Below, in pieces: positions 43,139 through 52,434 of a DNA stretch of 64,000 nucleotides. Position 1 is the first letter of the stretch. Every line of letters begins with the position of its first letter. The stretch spans positions 160,117-224,116 of the forward strand of contig JAUXTQ010000038.1 in NCBI GenBank assembly GCA_030678995.1, in the 5' to 3' direction. Origin of the DNA: Caulobacter sp. GTDB lineage: Bacteria > Pseudomonadota > Alphaproteobacteria > Caulobacterales > Caulobacteraceae. A program made the position numbers and the translations under genes. The notes beneath the pieces were generated by a model. That model was not told the DNA's origin and did no database searches. It saw only the letters and a list, made by a program, of their open reading frames with translations.

Positions 43139-44431
43139 TCACACCATTTCGCTCAGCAGCTCGTCGATATCCACCGAGCAAAACGCAATCGAGCTGTCCG
43201 CCACGCCGTAGGGGATGAACAGCATCCGGCCCAGGGCCATGGCGCCGCAGGTGTAGACCACGTTGGGCACATAGCCCTCGCGGTTCTCGTCCGATGGCGA
43301 GATCAGCGGCGCGGTCATCCGCGAGATCACCCGCGTGGGGTCTTCCTTGTCCAGCAACATCGCGCCGACGGCGTACTTGCGCATGGCGCCCACGCCGTGG
43401 GTCAGCAGCAACCAGCCCTCGTCGATCTCGATGGGAGAGCCGCAGTTGCCAACCTGGACCAGCTCCCAGGGGAACTTTGGTTTGACGATCACCTCGCCGT
43501 CGTTCCAGTCGAGCAGATCGTCGGAGGTCAGGTACCAGATGTTCTCGCCGTCCTGCCGCCCGATCATGGCGAAACGGCCCCCGATCTTGCGCGGGAACAG
43601 GGCCATGCCCTTGTTGCGCGCCGCCGTGCCGGTCATCGGCAACAGCTCGAAATCCTGAAAGTCGCGGGTGACCAGCATCTCCGACGCGATCGCCGCCCCG
43701 CTGTAGGCGGTGTAGGTGCCGTACCAGACCGGCTCGCCGTTATCAGGATGGAAGTGGACCATCCGCAGGTCCTCCAGCCCGTTCCGCTGCGCCTGGGTAA
43801 AGGGGAAGATCACCGTCCCCGACAGCGAGGCTTCTTCGTACCGACAGGCTCTGACCGGTCCGGCCGGCACGCCCTCGGGCGGCGGATTGCAGGCGTGGGC
43901 GGCCATGGCCACGCGCGGCTCGACCAGCAACTGCAGCTCGCCGTCGGGGGTCAGGATGCCGACCCGGAAGGCGATGGAGGAGATGTGCCCCTCGCCGACA
44001 GCGCGCATCGACAGCACCACCCGCACCGCGCCGCCCTCCATGCCCGACTGGTCCGGGTGGGGGGCGATGCTGGGGTTGGTCAGGGCCGCGCCGGCATAGC
44101 TGTACTCATGGCAGAAATAGGCGCCGATCAGCGCCTTGCGGGTGTCGCGCAGGCGGTTGTCCAGGCCCAGCAGCGCCTTGATCTGGCCGTAGCGTTCGAG
44201 ATGGACCGCGCGGGTCTGCCAGTGCCGGTCGCCGAAATCCTGGTTCACCAGGGCCAGCTCGGCGTCGCAGGTGCGCATGTCCATCGCCATGACGGCGTCG
44301 ACGATCCTTCGCGCCCGCGAAACCTGGCCGCCGATCAGCGGCCGGGGATCTGGAGCGATGTGGAAGGGCCGAATGACGACGCGCGCGGGATTGGGAGGGA
44401 TTCGGAGGTCGTTGTGACGGAGTTTTGGCAT
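43139..44431 (-). CDS. Glycoside hydrolase family 130 (mannoside phosphorylase-like)
   Basis: A 430-residue five-bladed beta-propeller enzyme of the GH130 type. Segments include ALTNPSIAPHPDQSG, EDLRMVHFHPDNGEPVWYGT, LVTRDFQDFELLPMTGTAAR, NKGMALFPRKIGGRFAMIGR and the late QVGNCGSPIEIDEGWLLLTH with VVYTCGAMALGRMLFIPYG. The family phosphorolyses or hydrolyses beta-mannosides. The start ATG 44431 lies 97 bases inside the end of the upstream glycosyltransferase gene; the N-terminal NPARVVIRPFHIAPDPRP is typical for the family, which supports this start and the overlap. Probably acts with that glycosyltransferase on a mannose-containing glycan. Confidence 0.88.
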   Translation of the reverse strand: MPKLRHNDLRIPPNPARVVIRPFHIAPDPRPLIGGQVSRARRIVDAVMAMDMRTCDAELALVNQDFGDRHWQTRAVHLERYGQIKALLGLDNRLRDTRKALIGAYFCHEYSYAGAALTNPSIAPHPDQSGMEGGAVRVVLSMRAVGEGHISSIAFRVGILTPDGELQLLVEPRVAMAAHACNPPPEGVPAGPVRACRYEEASLSGTVIFPFTQAQRNGLEDLRMVHFHPDNGEPVWYGTYTAYSGAAIASEMLVTRDFQDFELLPMTGTAARNKGMALFPRKIGGRFAMIGRQDGENIWYLTSDDLLDWNDGEVIVKPKFPWELVQVGNCGSPIEIDEGWLLLTHGVGAMRKYAVGAMLLDKEDPTRVISRMTAPLISPSDENREGYVPNVVYTCGAMALGRMLFIPYGVADSSIAFCSVDIDELLSEMV

Positions 44432-46773
44432 CGGTCGGCGGTTCGGCCTTCTGTCTGGACTTTGTCAGCGGGGCGGGGGCCGGGCTGGGCGATGCGGGCG
44501 AGGGCCAGCATGGCGCAGGCGGCCAGCTGGAAGGACAGCACCGACTCCGCGCCCCGGTTGAGGTTGGGGCCGGTGGGCGTGAGCCCGTCATAGCAGTCGC
44601 CGGTCGCCGGATCGCCAAGCGGGACGCCCAGGTCGTTCTTGCCGAGGAACCAGTCGAAGGCCCGCCGGGCCTCGGTCAGCCAGCGGGGATCCCCGGTGGC
44701 CGCGAAGGCGGCGGCGCAGGCGTCCACCGTGGCGGCGGCCTCCAGCGGTTGCTGGTCGAAGGGGTCCTCGACAGTGAAGGGCCTCCCGAAATTGACGGTT
44801 CCGACAGCGCGGAACACGCCGCCGACACCGGTCTGCTGGCGGCACAGCCAGTCCAGCGAGCTCAGCCCGGCGGTGATCAGGGCCTCGTCGTCCAGCAGCT
44901 GGCCGGCGCGCAGCAGGGCCTCGGGCAGGCGGGCGTTGTCGTAGGTCAGGCTATCCTCGAACCAATGCCAGTCGCCCGTCTCGCTTCCCCGCAGCACTTC
45001 CGCCAGGGCGGAGGTCAGGCGTTCGAGCAGGGCGCGCTCCTGGGTCAGGCCCGGGTCGGCCCGCACAAGGCTGGTCAGGCCCAGGATGAGGAAGGCGTAG
45101 GTGCGCAGGGCGGTGAAGCTGTCCATGTGCGGCGCGACCCGCACGGCCAGCGCCCGCGCCCACTTCCGCAGCGCCGGCGAGCCACCCTCGGCGGCGGTGA
45201 CGGCCACCGCCCACCAGGACCGGGCGACGCTGTCGTCGGAGCCGACGTCCTCGAGCCAGGATCGGTCGTAGGCCATGAAGTTGCGGAAACGGCCGACGCC
45301 GTCGTTCCAGGCGTGGTGCACGAAGGCGGCGTAGGTTCCGGCGAGGGCCTCGGTTTCCGGCGTCCGCATGCCGGCGGCCCGCAGGCGGTGCATCAGCAGC
45401 AGGGCGCGGGCGTTGTCGTCCACGCAGTAGCCGTGGTTGCGGTCGGGGGTGTCGTGGACGCTGTGCTGCAGCATGCCCACGCCGTCGGTCATCCGCCGCA
45501 CGCCGCCCAGGGCCGGCCTGGGCAGGGCGCCGGGCGCGACGCTGCGGGATTCGGAGGGTCGGGGACGGGTCTCGCGGACGGCGGCGAAGACGTCCAGGTA
45601 GCGGTCGGCCAGGCGGCTCCACAGGGTCTCGCGGCCCATGTCCCAGGCCCGGCGGCGCAGGGCGTCCAGGCGTTCGGGGTCGGCCAGCAGGGTGACGGCG
45701 GCGCTCGCCAGCGCCTGCGGGTTGTTGAACGGCGTCAGCACGCCGCGGCCGTCGGCCAACAGTTCCTGCGCGTGCCAGTAGGGGGTGGAGATCACCGCCT
45801 TGCCCAGCGCCACGGCGTAGGTCAGCGTCCCCGATGTGATCTGGGCCTCGTTCAGGTAGGGCGTGACATAGAGGTCAGCGGCCGACAGCCAGTCCAGCAG
45901 GAGCGGCATGTCCACATACTGGTTGTGAAACCGGACGTGGTCGGCCACCCCCAGCTGCCGGGCCAGGGCGAACAGGCTCTCGCGATAGGCCTCGCCCTCC
46001 CGCGCGATGAGGTGCGGATGGGTGGCGCCGAGGATGACATAGAGGGCGTCAGGCCGGGCCCGGACAATGTCGGGCATGGCCCGGATTACCGTCTCAAGGC
46101 CCTTGCCGGGCGACAGCAGACCAAAGGTCAGCAGGACGTCCCGGCCCGTCAGGCCCAGGGCCGCCTTGGGCCCGGCGGTGTCGACCAGCGGCCGGTCAGG
46201 CGCGCCATGGGGCACGACGACGATCTTCGACGCCGGAACCTTCCAGACGTCGCGCAGAATCTCCCGACCACGCTCGGCCATGACGATGATGCGGGCCGAT
46301 CGCTTGATCAGTCGGTTGAGGACGCGGCGCTGGTCGGCATCGGGCTGGGCCAGGACGGTGTGCAGGGTGGCGGTCACCGGTGCGCGGATCGCGTCCAGCA
46401 TCAGCATCAGGTTCTCGCCGGCGGGACCGCCGAACAGGCCGAACTCATGCTGCACGCAGACGGCGTCGGGGGCCGCGAGGTTGATCCGCCGGGCGGCTTC
46501 AAGGTAGTCGGCCGCGCGGTTCTGGCGCACCTGAAAGATCACCTCTTCGCCGTAGTCGTAGGCGCCGCCTTCGTCAGTCATGGCGACGATGCCGCAGTGG
46601 AGGTTGGGGGACGCGGTCCTGAGGGCCTGATGGACATCGGCGGTGAAGGTGGCGATGCCGCAGCGGCGCGGCGGAAAGCTGCCGATCAGCACCACACGAC
46701 GCAGCTGCCGGGCCGAAGGCAGCAGGCTCAGCAAGGGTCTTGCAGTAAACGCGGACGCTGACGATGAGTGCAT
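44335..46773 (-). CDS. Two-domain glycosyltransferase (GT4 plus C-terminal alpha/alpha barrel)
   Basis: An 812-residue protein. Residues 25-430 are a GT-B glycosyltransferase of family 4 (GSFPPRRCGIATFTADVHQA, VPHGAPDRPLV, GLLSPGKGLETVIRAMPDI, and the acceptor/donor region YLNEAQITSGTLTYAVALGK). A second domain of about 340 residues follows, containing DGVGMLQHSVHDTPDRNHGY and VDDNARALLLMHRL, and resembles six-hairpin glycosidase-like folds. The start ATG 46773 is preferred to a far upstream frame of low-complexity sequence. The gene ends 97 bases inside the GH130 gene. Possible role: building or trimming a mannan-like polysaccharide. Confidence 0.88.
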   Translation of the reverse strand: MHSSSASAFTARPLLSLLPSARQLRRVVLIGSFPPRRCGIATFTADVHQALRTASPNLHCGIVAMTDEGGAYDYGEEVIFQVRQNRAADYLEAARRINLAAPDAVCVQHEFGLFGGPAGENLMLMLDAIRAPVTATLHTVLAQPDADQRRVLNRLIKRSARIIVMAERGREILRDVWKVPASKIVVVPHGAPDRPLVDTAGPKAALGLTGRDVLLTFGLLSPGKGLETVIRAMPDIVRARPDALYVILGATHPHLIAREGEAYRESLFALARQLGVADHVRFHNQYVDMPLLLDWLSAADLYVTPYLNEAQITSGTLTYAVALGKAVISTPYWHAQELLADGRGVLTPFNNPQALASAAVTLLADPERLDALRRRAWDMGRETLWSRLADRYLDVFAAVRETRPRPSESRSVAPGALPRPALGGVRRMTDGVGMLQHSVHDTPDRNHGYCVDDNARALLLMHRLRAAGMRTPETEALAGTYAAFVHHAWNDGVGRFRNFMAYDRSWLEDVGSDDSVARSWWAVAVTAAEGGSPALRKWARALAVRVAPHMDSFTALRTYAFLILGLTSLVRADPGLTQERALLERLTSALAEVLRGSETGDWHWFEDSLTYDNARLPEALLRAGQLLDDEALITAGLSSLDWLCRQQTGVGGVFRAVGTVNFGRPFTVEDPFDQQPLEAAATVDACAAAFAATGDPRWLTEARRAFDWFLGKNDLGVPLGDPATGDCYDGLTPTGPNLNRGAESVLSFQLAACAMLALARIAQPGPRPADKVQTEGRTADRCQNSVTTTSESLPIPRASSFGPSTSLQIPGR

Positions 46774-46885
46774 GACGAACCCCGAGGGCGTCGGCCTGTC
46801 CGGCGCCCAGTGGTGTTGCAACGCGAAGAGAGGCCGGTTGGATGCGTCAGGACCGGTCACGGGGTCGTGCGCGCGTCCTTTCGTT

Positions 46886-47833
46886 TCACCCGGGGCGGGT
46901 CGCCATACGAGACGCCCCCAGGGGCAGGGTGACCGGAAACCGCAACCACCCGGGAAGACGAATCGACCGCAGTCGATCAAGCGTCGTCTGGCGGGGCAGG
47001 CAGGTTTCGATCAGGGCGATCAGGTCCTCGGCCGGACCATCATTGAGGAAGTGGTCCGCGCCCGGGACACGATGGAAGGTGGCCGTCGCCGACCGGTGTG
47101 CCCGAAGTCTGTCCAGGAACCGCTCGGCTGTCTCGATCGGGGCGAAATCGTCGGCGTCGCCGTGGATGATGTGCAGGGGCGCGAGAACGCGGTCGAGGAC
47201 GGCGTGCAGATGCTCCAGCTGGGAGGCCTGGCCGGCCACCTCCCGCACCGCGTTCTTCAGGTCGCGCGGAATGAAGGGCAGCAGCTTGGAGCCCCAGTCG
47301 ACCAGCCATTTGGCGGTCGGACCGGACTCGCCGAAATAGCCGGACAGCAGGACCAGGCCTTTCAGCGCCCTGGGCTGGGCCGTGGCCATCAGGGCGGCGA
47401 TGGCCGCGCCGTAGGACTGGCCGATCAGCAGCACCCGCTGACCGGGCGCGGCGTCGAGCAAGGGGGCCAGGGCGGCGGCCTGGATGCGGATGTCGCCGAC
47501 ATATTCCACCGGCTCGCTGCCGGCGAAGCCCGGGCGGTCGACGACGACCATCTCGCGGTCCTGCGGCAGCGCGGCGAGGACTGGCGCCCAGTATTCGGCC
47601 CAGCTCGGGGCGCCGGTGACGACGACGATCTTCCAGGGCGCGGGTCTGTCGCGTGGCGTGGCCAGGGCGGACATGCGCCAGCCATGGCCGCCGCCCGCCT
47701 CGACCGTGATGCGGCGAACCACGTCCTCGGGATAGCAGAAATGCGTGGGCATATGTTCGATACGGCCGGTCGCGGCCGACTCGAAACAGGCCCAGCCGAT
47801 CTCCAGAACCCCTTTGGGCCGTTTGCGCGCCAC
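46886..47833 (-). CDS. Alpha/beta hydrolase
   Basis: A 315-residue hydrolase. GTG 47833 is chosen because AGGAGG lies at ideal spacing; a longer in-frame start lacks one. The fold markers are VVVDRPGFAGSEP, nucleophile LLIGQSYGAAIAALMA (GQSYG, Ser), HIIHGDADDFAP with the acid residue, and PGADHFLNDGPAED with the catalytic histidine. A C-terminal 40-residue extension follows. Substrate not predictable. Confidence 0.85.
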   Translation of the reverse strand: MARKRPKGVLEIGWACFESAATGRIEHMPTHFCYPEDVVRRITVEAGGGHGWRMSALATPRDRPAPWKIVVVTGAPSWAEYWAPVLAALPQDREMVVVDRPGFAGSEPVEYVGDIRIQAAALAPLLDAAPGQRVLLIGQSYGAAIAALMATAQPRALKGLVLLSGYFGESGPTAKWLVDWGSKLLPFIPRDLKNAVREVAGQASQLEHLHAVLDRVLAPLHIIHGDADDFAPIETAERFLDRLRAHRSATATFHRVPGADHFLNDGPAEDLIALIETCLPRQTTLDRLRSIRLPGWLRFPVTLPLGASRMATRPG

Positions 47834-47916
47834 GTCTTGCCTCCTGAACGCCCTGACGGGCCAGATCGGCAACGCGCGAACCCCGCCGCCGGTTCAGGAG
47901 ATATGGGGAGGCGGCC

Positions 47917-48693
47917 TCAGCTCAGCATGATCGCGGTCATCAAACGTCCGTAATCGCCTTCGCCCCGCCTGAAGGCGCGTCGGTTGGAGAAGAACCAGTC
48001 GTCTTCGGCGCAGGTGTCGCGGCCGATCCACTCGGCCTTTTCCACGCCGGCCTCCGCCAGCCGGTCCAGGACAAAACCGGGCAGGTCGAACAGCCGCTTG
48101 TCGGCGGTCTCGCCGGGTTTGAAGAACCGCGCCGACCCGGGCCGTGCCGTCTCGAACCGGTCGAGATACTCGAGGCCCACCTCGTAGGACGGCTGGGCGA
48201 TGCAGGGGCCGATGGCGGCGACGACGCGCGAGCGGTCGGCGCCGCTGGCCTCCATGGCTGTCAGGGTCGCCTCGACCACGCCGTTCAGGGCCCCCTGCCA
48301 GCCGGCGTGGGCGGCGGCGACGACCCGGGCCCGGGGATCGGCGAACAGCACGGGCGCGCAATCGGCGCTCAGCACCGCGCAGACGAGCCCAGACTGGCCG
48401 GTAACCACCGCGTCGCCCTCCGGCAGGCGACCGCACCACGGCTCCTCGGCGGTGACGGCGGTGGCGGAATGGATTTGGTAGCAGGTGTTGAGCGCATCCG
48501 GCTCTGCCCCGAACCAGGCGGCGGCCCGGCGGCGGTTTTCCTGCACGTCCCCGGCGTCGTCGCCCGAGCCCCGCCCGACGTTGAGGCTCTCGTAGATGCC
48601 TTTCGACACCCCGCCCCGGCGGGTGAAGAAGGCGTGTTTCACGCCGGGAAGGCCAGCCAGCAGCCCGCTCTGAAGGACGGGCATGTCGCTCAC
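47917..48693 (-). CDS. pgeF: Peptidoglycan editing factor (laccase-domain protein)
   Basis: A 258-residue protein of the YfiH/PgeF family, with HAFFTRRGGVSKGIYESLNV, NTCYQIHSATAV, VLSADCAPVLFADP and VAAAHAGWQGALNGVVEAT. These carry the His and Cys residues of the metal site. In E. coli PgeF removes mis-incorporated L-serine from UDP-MurNAc precursors. Its ATG overlaps the stop of the MidA-like gene as ATGA, and lgt lies just before that, an order often seen in alphaproteobacteria. Confidence 0.95.
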   Translation of the reverse strand: MSDMPVLQSGLLAGLPGVKHAFFTRRGGVSKGIYESLNVGRGSGDDAGDVQENRRRAAAWFGAEPDALNTCYQIHSATAVTAEEPWCGRLPEGDAVVTGQSGLVCAVLSADCAPVLFADPRARVVAAAHAGWQGALNGVVEATLTAMEASGADRSRVVAAIGPCIAQPSYEVGLEYLDRFETARPGSARFFKPGETADKRLFDLPGFVLDRLAEAGVEKAEWIGRDTCAEDDWFFSNRRAFRRGEGDYGRLMTAIMLS

Positions 48694-49754
48694 GTCGAGG
48701 CCTCGAACCCCGGCGGGATCAGCTCGGCCGAATGGATGCAGGCGACCTTGAACAGCTCGCCCATCTGTTCGGGCGAAACCAGCCGCACCAGCTGGCGGTC
48801 AATCAGGTCGGCGCGGTCGGGGCGGGCGGTCTTCAGCGCCTCCGCCCGGTGCTGGATGCCCAGCATGCCGAGGAACAGGCCCTGGGCGATGGGGTCGGTG
48901 GCCTCCGCCCCGGCGGCGCGGGCGGCATCCCGCACCGTGGGAAAGTCGGCATAGACGGTCAGGTCGGACTCGCCGGGGAAGGCGAGGGGGTCGACCTTCT
49001 CGTGCTGGCGGATGGCCTGCAGCGTGTCGCCGAACTCGGGACCGCCCCGGCCGTAATCGATCAGCAGCGCCGCCCCGCCTTCGCGGGCGATCAGGGCGCC
49101 CAGCTCCGCGCCCAGGGCTTCCTGGGCGGCCGAGACCTCCAGCACCGGGCTGTCCGGCGGCGGGGTCGCGCCGCTCGGCGTGGGGGCCAGGCCGAACGCC
49201 AGGCCGCCGTCCTCGCCCAGGCCCACCAGCCGCTCGATCCAGCCGCCCTCGGCATGGACGAACTGGCGGGCGGGCAGGCAGTCGAGCAACTCGTTGGCGA
49301 TCAGGATCACCGGCAGGCCGCCGGGCAGATTGCCCAGCGAGCCGGTCCAGTTCGGCTCGGGCGTCGCCCCCGCCAGCGTCTCCTTCTGCACCGCCCGCAG
49401 GGGCCAGGAGGTCTCGATCAGCCACACCTCGGCGGCGGCCACGAAGTCCGGAGCCAGCCGCACGGTGCGCAGCAGGTCGCTCATCAGGGTGCCGTCGCCC
49501 GGCCCCATCTCCACCAGGCGGAAGGCGTCCGGCTTGCCCATCCGGGTCCAGGTCTCGACCGCCCAGACGCCCAGCAGCTCGCCGAACATCTGGCTGATCA
49601 GAGGCGCGGTGATGAAGTCGCCCCCTTCGCCCAGGGCCGGGCGCGTGGCGTAGTAGCCGTCCCGCGGGTCATGCAGGCAGCGCGTCATGTAGTCGGCCAC
49701 GCTGATCGGGCCGGTCTGCGCGATCTCGGCGCGCAGGCGCTCAAGCAGACTCAT
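48690..49754 (-). CDS. MidA/NDUFAF7-like SAM-dependent methyltransferase
   Basis: A 354-residue class I methyltransferase, start ATG 49754 (MSLLERLRAEIAQTGPISVA) overlapping the lgt stop as TGATG. Family marks are YMTRCLHDPRDGYYATRPAL, GDFITAPLISQMFGELLGVW, LVEMGPGDGTLMSDLLR (SAM loop), ANELLDCLPARQFV and LLIDYGRGG. The mitochondrial relative NDUFAF7 dimethylates an arginine of complex I subunit NDUFS2, so a role in complex I or protein arginine methylation is plausible. Confidence 0.92.
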   Translation of the reverse strand: MSLLERLRAEIAQTGPISVADYMTRCLHDPRDGYYATRPALGEGGDFITAPLISQMFGELLGVWAVETWTRMGKPDAFRLVEMGPGDGTLMSDLLRTVRLAPDFVAAAEVWLIETSWPLRAVQKETLAGATPEPNWTGSLGNLPGGLPVILIANELLDCLPARQFVHAEGGWIERLVGLGEDGGLAFGLAPTPSGATPPPDSPVLEVSAAQEALGAELGALIAREGGAALLIDYGRGGPEFGDTLQAIRQHEKVDPLAFPGESDLTVYADFPTVRDAARAAGAEATDPIAQGLFLGMLGIQHRAEALKTARPDRADLIDRQLVRLVSPEQMGELFKVACIHSAELIPPGFEAST

Positions 49755-50596
49755 CAAACCTCGGCCTTCTCCGGCGCGGCGTCGGCGGCCGGGGCGGGCG
49801 TGCGGAACGAACGCCACAGCAGCCACGCGCCGACCAGCAGCATCGGGATCGACAGCATGGTGCCCATGGTCAGGACCGTCTGGAAGAAGGGCAGCATCTG
49901 CGCGTCGGGCTCGCGAACGCCTTCGAGGGACATGCGGAACACCGCGTAGCCGACCATGAACAGCCCGCAGACCGCGCCGCGCCGCTGCAGCCACAGCTGG
50001 CGGTGAGTGACGAACCGCAGGATGAAGAACAGCACGATCCCTTCAAGCGCCGCCTCATAGAGCTGGCTGGGGTGGCGGTATTCGACGCCCGCCGCCGGGA
50101 ACTGGATCGCCCAGGGCACGCCGGTCGGCCGGCCCCACAGCTCGCCGTTGATGAAGTTGGCGATGCGGCCGAAGAACAGCCCGATCGGCACGGCCGGCGC
50201 GACCAGGTCGCCCAGCTTGAACATGTCCATCCGGTTGGCCAGGGCAAAGGCGATGATCGCGACGACCACCCCGGCGAAGCCGCCGTGGAAGCTCATGCCG
50301 CCCTTCCAGACCTGGAAGATCTCCAGCGGCTCGGTCCAGATCAGATTGGGCGCATAGAACAGGATGTAACCGATGCGGCCACCGACGATGACGCCCAGGG
50401 TGATCCACAGGATCAGGTCGTCGATCTGTTCACTGGTGGCGGTCGGCGCCTTGCCGCCCCACAGCTTCGTGTTGCGGACCAGGCCGACGGCATAGCGCCA
50501 GCCCAGCAGGATGCCGGCCACATAGGCCAGGGCGTACCAGCGGATGGCCAGCGGGCCGATCTTGAAGATGACCGGATCGAAATTGGGAAATTCCAC
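49754..50596 (-). CDS. lgt: Prolipoprotein diacylglyceryl transferase
   Basis: A 280-residue inner-membrane enzyme that transfers diacylglycerol from phosphatidylglycerol to the lipobox cysteine of prolipoproteins. It has about seven helices, GGRIGYILFYAP, the essential histidine in GGMSFHGGFAGVVVAI, and the Lgt signature GRIANFINGELWGR with the conserved Arg and Asn. The C-terminal tail is short and charged. First gene of a three-gene operon with the MidA-like and pgeF genes; it diverges from ubiK. Confidence 0.96.
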   Translation of the reverse strand: MEFPNFDPVIFKIGPLAIRWYALAYVAGILLGWRYAVGLVRNTKLWGGKAPTATSEQIDDLILWITLGVIVGGRIGYILFYAPNLIWTEPLEIFQVWKGGMSFHGGFAGVVVAIIAFALANRMDMFKLGDLVAPAVPIGLFFGRIANFINGELWGRPTGVPWAIQFPAAGVEYRHPSQLYEAALEGIVLFFILRFVTHRQLWLQRRGAVCGLFMVGYAVFRMSLEGVREPDAQMLPFFQTVLTMGTMLSIPMLLVGAWLLWRSFRTPAPAADAAPEKAEV

Positions 50597-50716
50597 GTCT
50601 GTTTCTCCGCGTGGGCGTCTTTGCGCCTGTGATAGCGGCGATCCCCTTCGCTTTCACCCCCGGTTTCCCATATTAGGAGCGAAGGGCGCGCCAATTCGCG
50701 TCCGCCAGGGCCCAGA

Positions 50717-50986
50717 ATGCAGACCAAGAACCCCATTCTCGACGAGATCGCCAAGTTCACCACGGCTGCGGCGGGCCTTGCCCAGGCCGCCGGGGACGAG
50801 GCCAGGACGGCCTTTCGTTCGCAGGCCGACCGCTTCGTGGCCGAGATGGACCTCGTCCGCCGCGAGGATCTCGACGCCCTGAAGGCCGAAATCGCCGCCC
50901 TGCGCGCCGAGGTCGACGCCCTGAAGGGCGGTAAATCCGCCGCCAAACCCGCCCCGAAGGCCAAACCGGCCACGAAGGGCGAGTAG
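50717..50986 (+). CDS. ubiK: UbiK-type accessory factor (BMFP domain)
   Basis: An 89-residue, highly helical protein (MQTKNPILDEIAKFTTAAAG) with a C-terminal coiled coil containing VRREDLDALKAEIAALRAEV, the mark of the YqiC/UbiK family, and a Lys/Ala/Pro-rich tail. UbiK assists the ubiquinone biosynthesis complex in E. coli; other members bind membranes. A clear gene with coding base use, diverging from lgt. Confidence 0.88.
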   Translation: MQTKNPILDEIAKFTTAAAGLAQAAGDEARTAFRSQADRFVAEMDLVRREDLDALKAEIAALRAEVDALKGGKSAAKPAPKAKPATKGE

Positions 50987-51113
50987 GGCTCGCGCCCGGC
51001 AAGAACACCCCTTACGCCCGCCGCGAAGCAGTCTAGGCTCCTTTTTCAAGGACGCTGCTTCGTCGCCGGGCGCTTCCCCGCCCGGCCCACGGTCGGAGGG
51101 ATACAGAGGCCCA

Positions 51114-51623
51114 ATGGACACTCCCCATCCCGAAGAAGACGACGCCCTGTTGGCGCTCGATCCGCTGGAAGTCGTCGAGCATGTGCTCGCCGCGGAAAAC
51201 CTCACCTTCGACCGTACGGACGACGGCGATCTCGCCTTCGCCCTGGCCGGCGACTGGAAGGACTACGAGCTGTGGTTCGCCTGGCGGCCCGAGGCTGACT
51301 GCCTGCAGCTGTGCCTGTCCCTCGGCATGACCACGCCCAAGGCCAAGCGCGCTTCGGCCTATGAACTGCTGGCCCTGATCAACCAGCGCGTCTGGCTCGG
51401 CCACTTCGAGATCTGGGCCGAGGACGGCGAGGTGGTCTTCCGCCATGCGCTGAGCCTGCCCGGCGGCGAACGCCCGACCCTGGCTGCTGCCGCCTCGATG
51501 ATCGACGCGGCCGTGGAGGCGGCGGACCGCTTCTATCCGGCCTTCGACTTCCTGCTGGCCGGCGCCAAGACCCCGGACGAGGCGATGGCCGCCTGCATGT
51601 TCGAGACGGTCGGCGAGGCTTAG
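51114..51623 (+). CDS. YbjN-domain protein
   Basis: A 169-residue protein. An acidic N-terminus (MDTPHPEEDDALLALDPLEV) precedes a type III chaperone-like YbjN fold (VLAAENLTFDRTDDGDLAFA, LWFAWRPEADCLQLCLSL, ALINQRVWLGHFEIWAEDG). The family has no proven activity; it may act as a chaperone or adaptor. It lies 12 bases before proC, a common order in Caulobacterales and relatives. Confidence 0.88.
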   Translation: MDTPHPEEDDALLALDPLEVVEHVLAAENLTFDRTDDGDLAFALAGDWKDYELWFAWRPEADCLQLCLSLGMTTPKAKRASAYELLALINQRVWLGHFEIWAEDGEVVFRHALSLPGGERPTLAAAASMIDAAVEAADRFYPAFDFLLAGAKTPDEAMAACMFETVGEA

Positions 51624-51635
51624 GGCTCTTCAGGC

Positions 51636-52427
51636 ATGGCGCGGGTTCTGTTGCTCGGCGCCGGACGGATGGGCGGCGCCCTGATCTCCGGCTGGATGTC
51701 TGGCGGGTCCGTTCCCGTTCATGAGCTGTTGATCCGGGACCCTCATCCCGGGGCGGAAGCCATGGAGGCTGTCGACTACGGCGCTGCTCTCAATCCGCCC
51801 GACATTGACCTGATGCAGGCCGGCACGGTGGTGCTGGCGGTGAAGCCCCAGCTCTGGCGGGAAGCCGCGGCCGCGGTCGAGCCCTGGCTGGCTCACAACG
51901 CCATCATCGTGTCGGTGGTCGCCGGGGTCGGTCTCGACGATCTGCGCGCCGCCTTCCGCAACCGGTTTGTCGCCCGGGTGATGCCGACCATCGCCGTGGC
52001 GATCTCCCAGGGCACGGCGACCATCTACTCCGACGACGACGGCGCGCGTGAGCGGGCCCACAACCTGTTCGACGGCATGGCGCTGACGGTTCATGTCGAC
52101 GACGAAGCGCTCATGCATGCCGCCACGGCGGTGTCGGGCTCAGGACCGGCCTACCTCTACGCCTTCGTTGAAGCGCTTGAGGCGGCCGCAGTCCGCGCCG
52201 GCCTGCCCGAAGACGCCGCGTCCCTGCTGGCCCGGTCCACCGTCGCCGGCGCGGCGTCCCTGATGACCATGAGCGAATTCACGCCCGCCGAACTGCGCGA
52301 GCAGGTCACCTCGCCCGGCGGCACCACCCAGGCGGCGCTGCAGGTGTTGTTGGGCGAGGGTGGTTTGCAGGACCTGCTCAATGACGCTGTGGCCGCGGCG
52401 GTGCAGAGGTCGAAGGAGCTGGGCTAG
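51636..52427 (+). CDS. proC: Pyrroline-5-carboxylate reductase
   Basis: A 263-residue enzyme for the last step of proline synthesis, reducing pyrroline-5-carboxylate with NAD(P)H. The nucleotide-binding start is VLLLGAGRMGGALISGW. The family segments VVLAVKPQLWREA, ARVMPTIAVAISQGTATIYS, AVSGSGPAYLYAFVEAL and VTSPGGTTQAALQVL are all present. The C-terminus is typical in length. It follows the YbjN gene closely; a hairpin begins eight bases after its stop. Confidence 0.96.
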   Translation: MARVLLLGAGRMGGALISGWMSGGSVPVHELLIRDPHPGAEAMEAVDYGAALNPPDIDLMQAGTVVLAVKPQLWREAAAAVEPWLAHNAIIVSVVAGVGLDDLRAAFRNRFVARVMPTIAVAISQGTATIYSDDDGARERAHNLFDGMALTVHVDDEALMHAATAVSGSGPAYLYAFVEALEAAAVRAGLPEDAASLLARSTVAGAASLMTMSEFTPAELREQVTSPGGTTQAALQVLLGEGGLQDLLNDAVAAAVQRSKELG

Positions 52428-52434
52428 CACCGCT

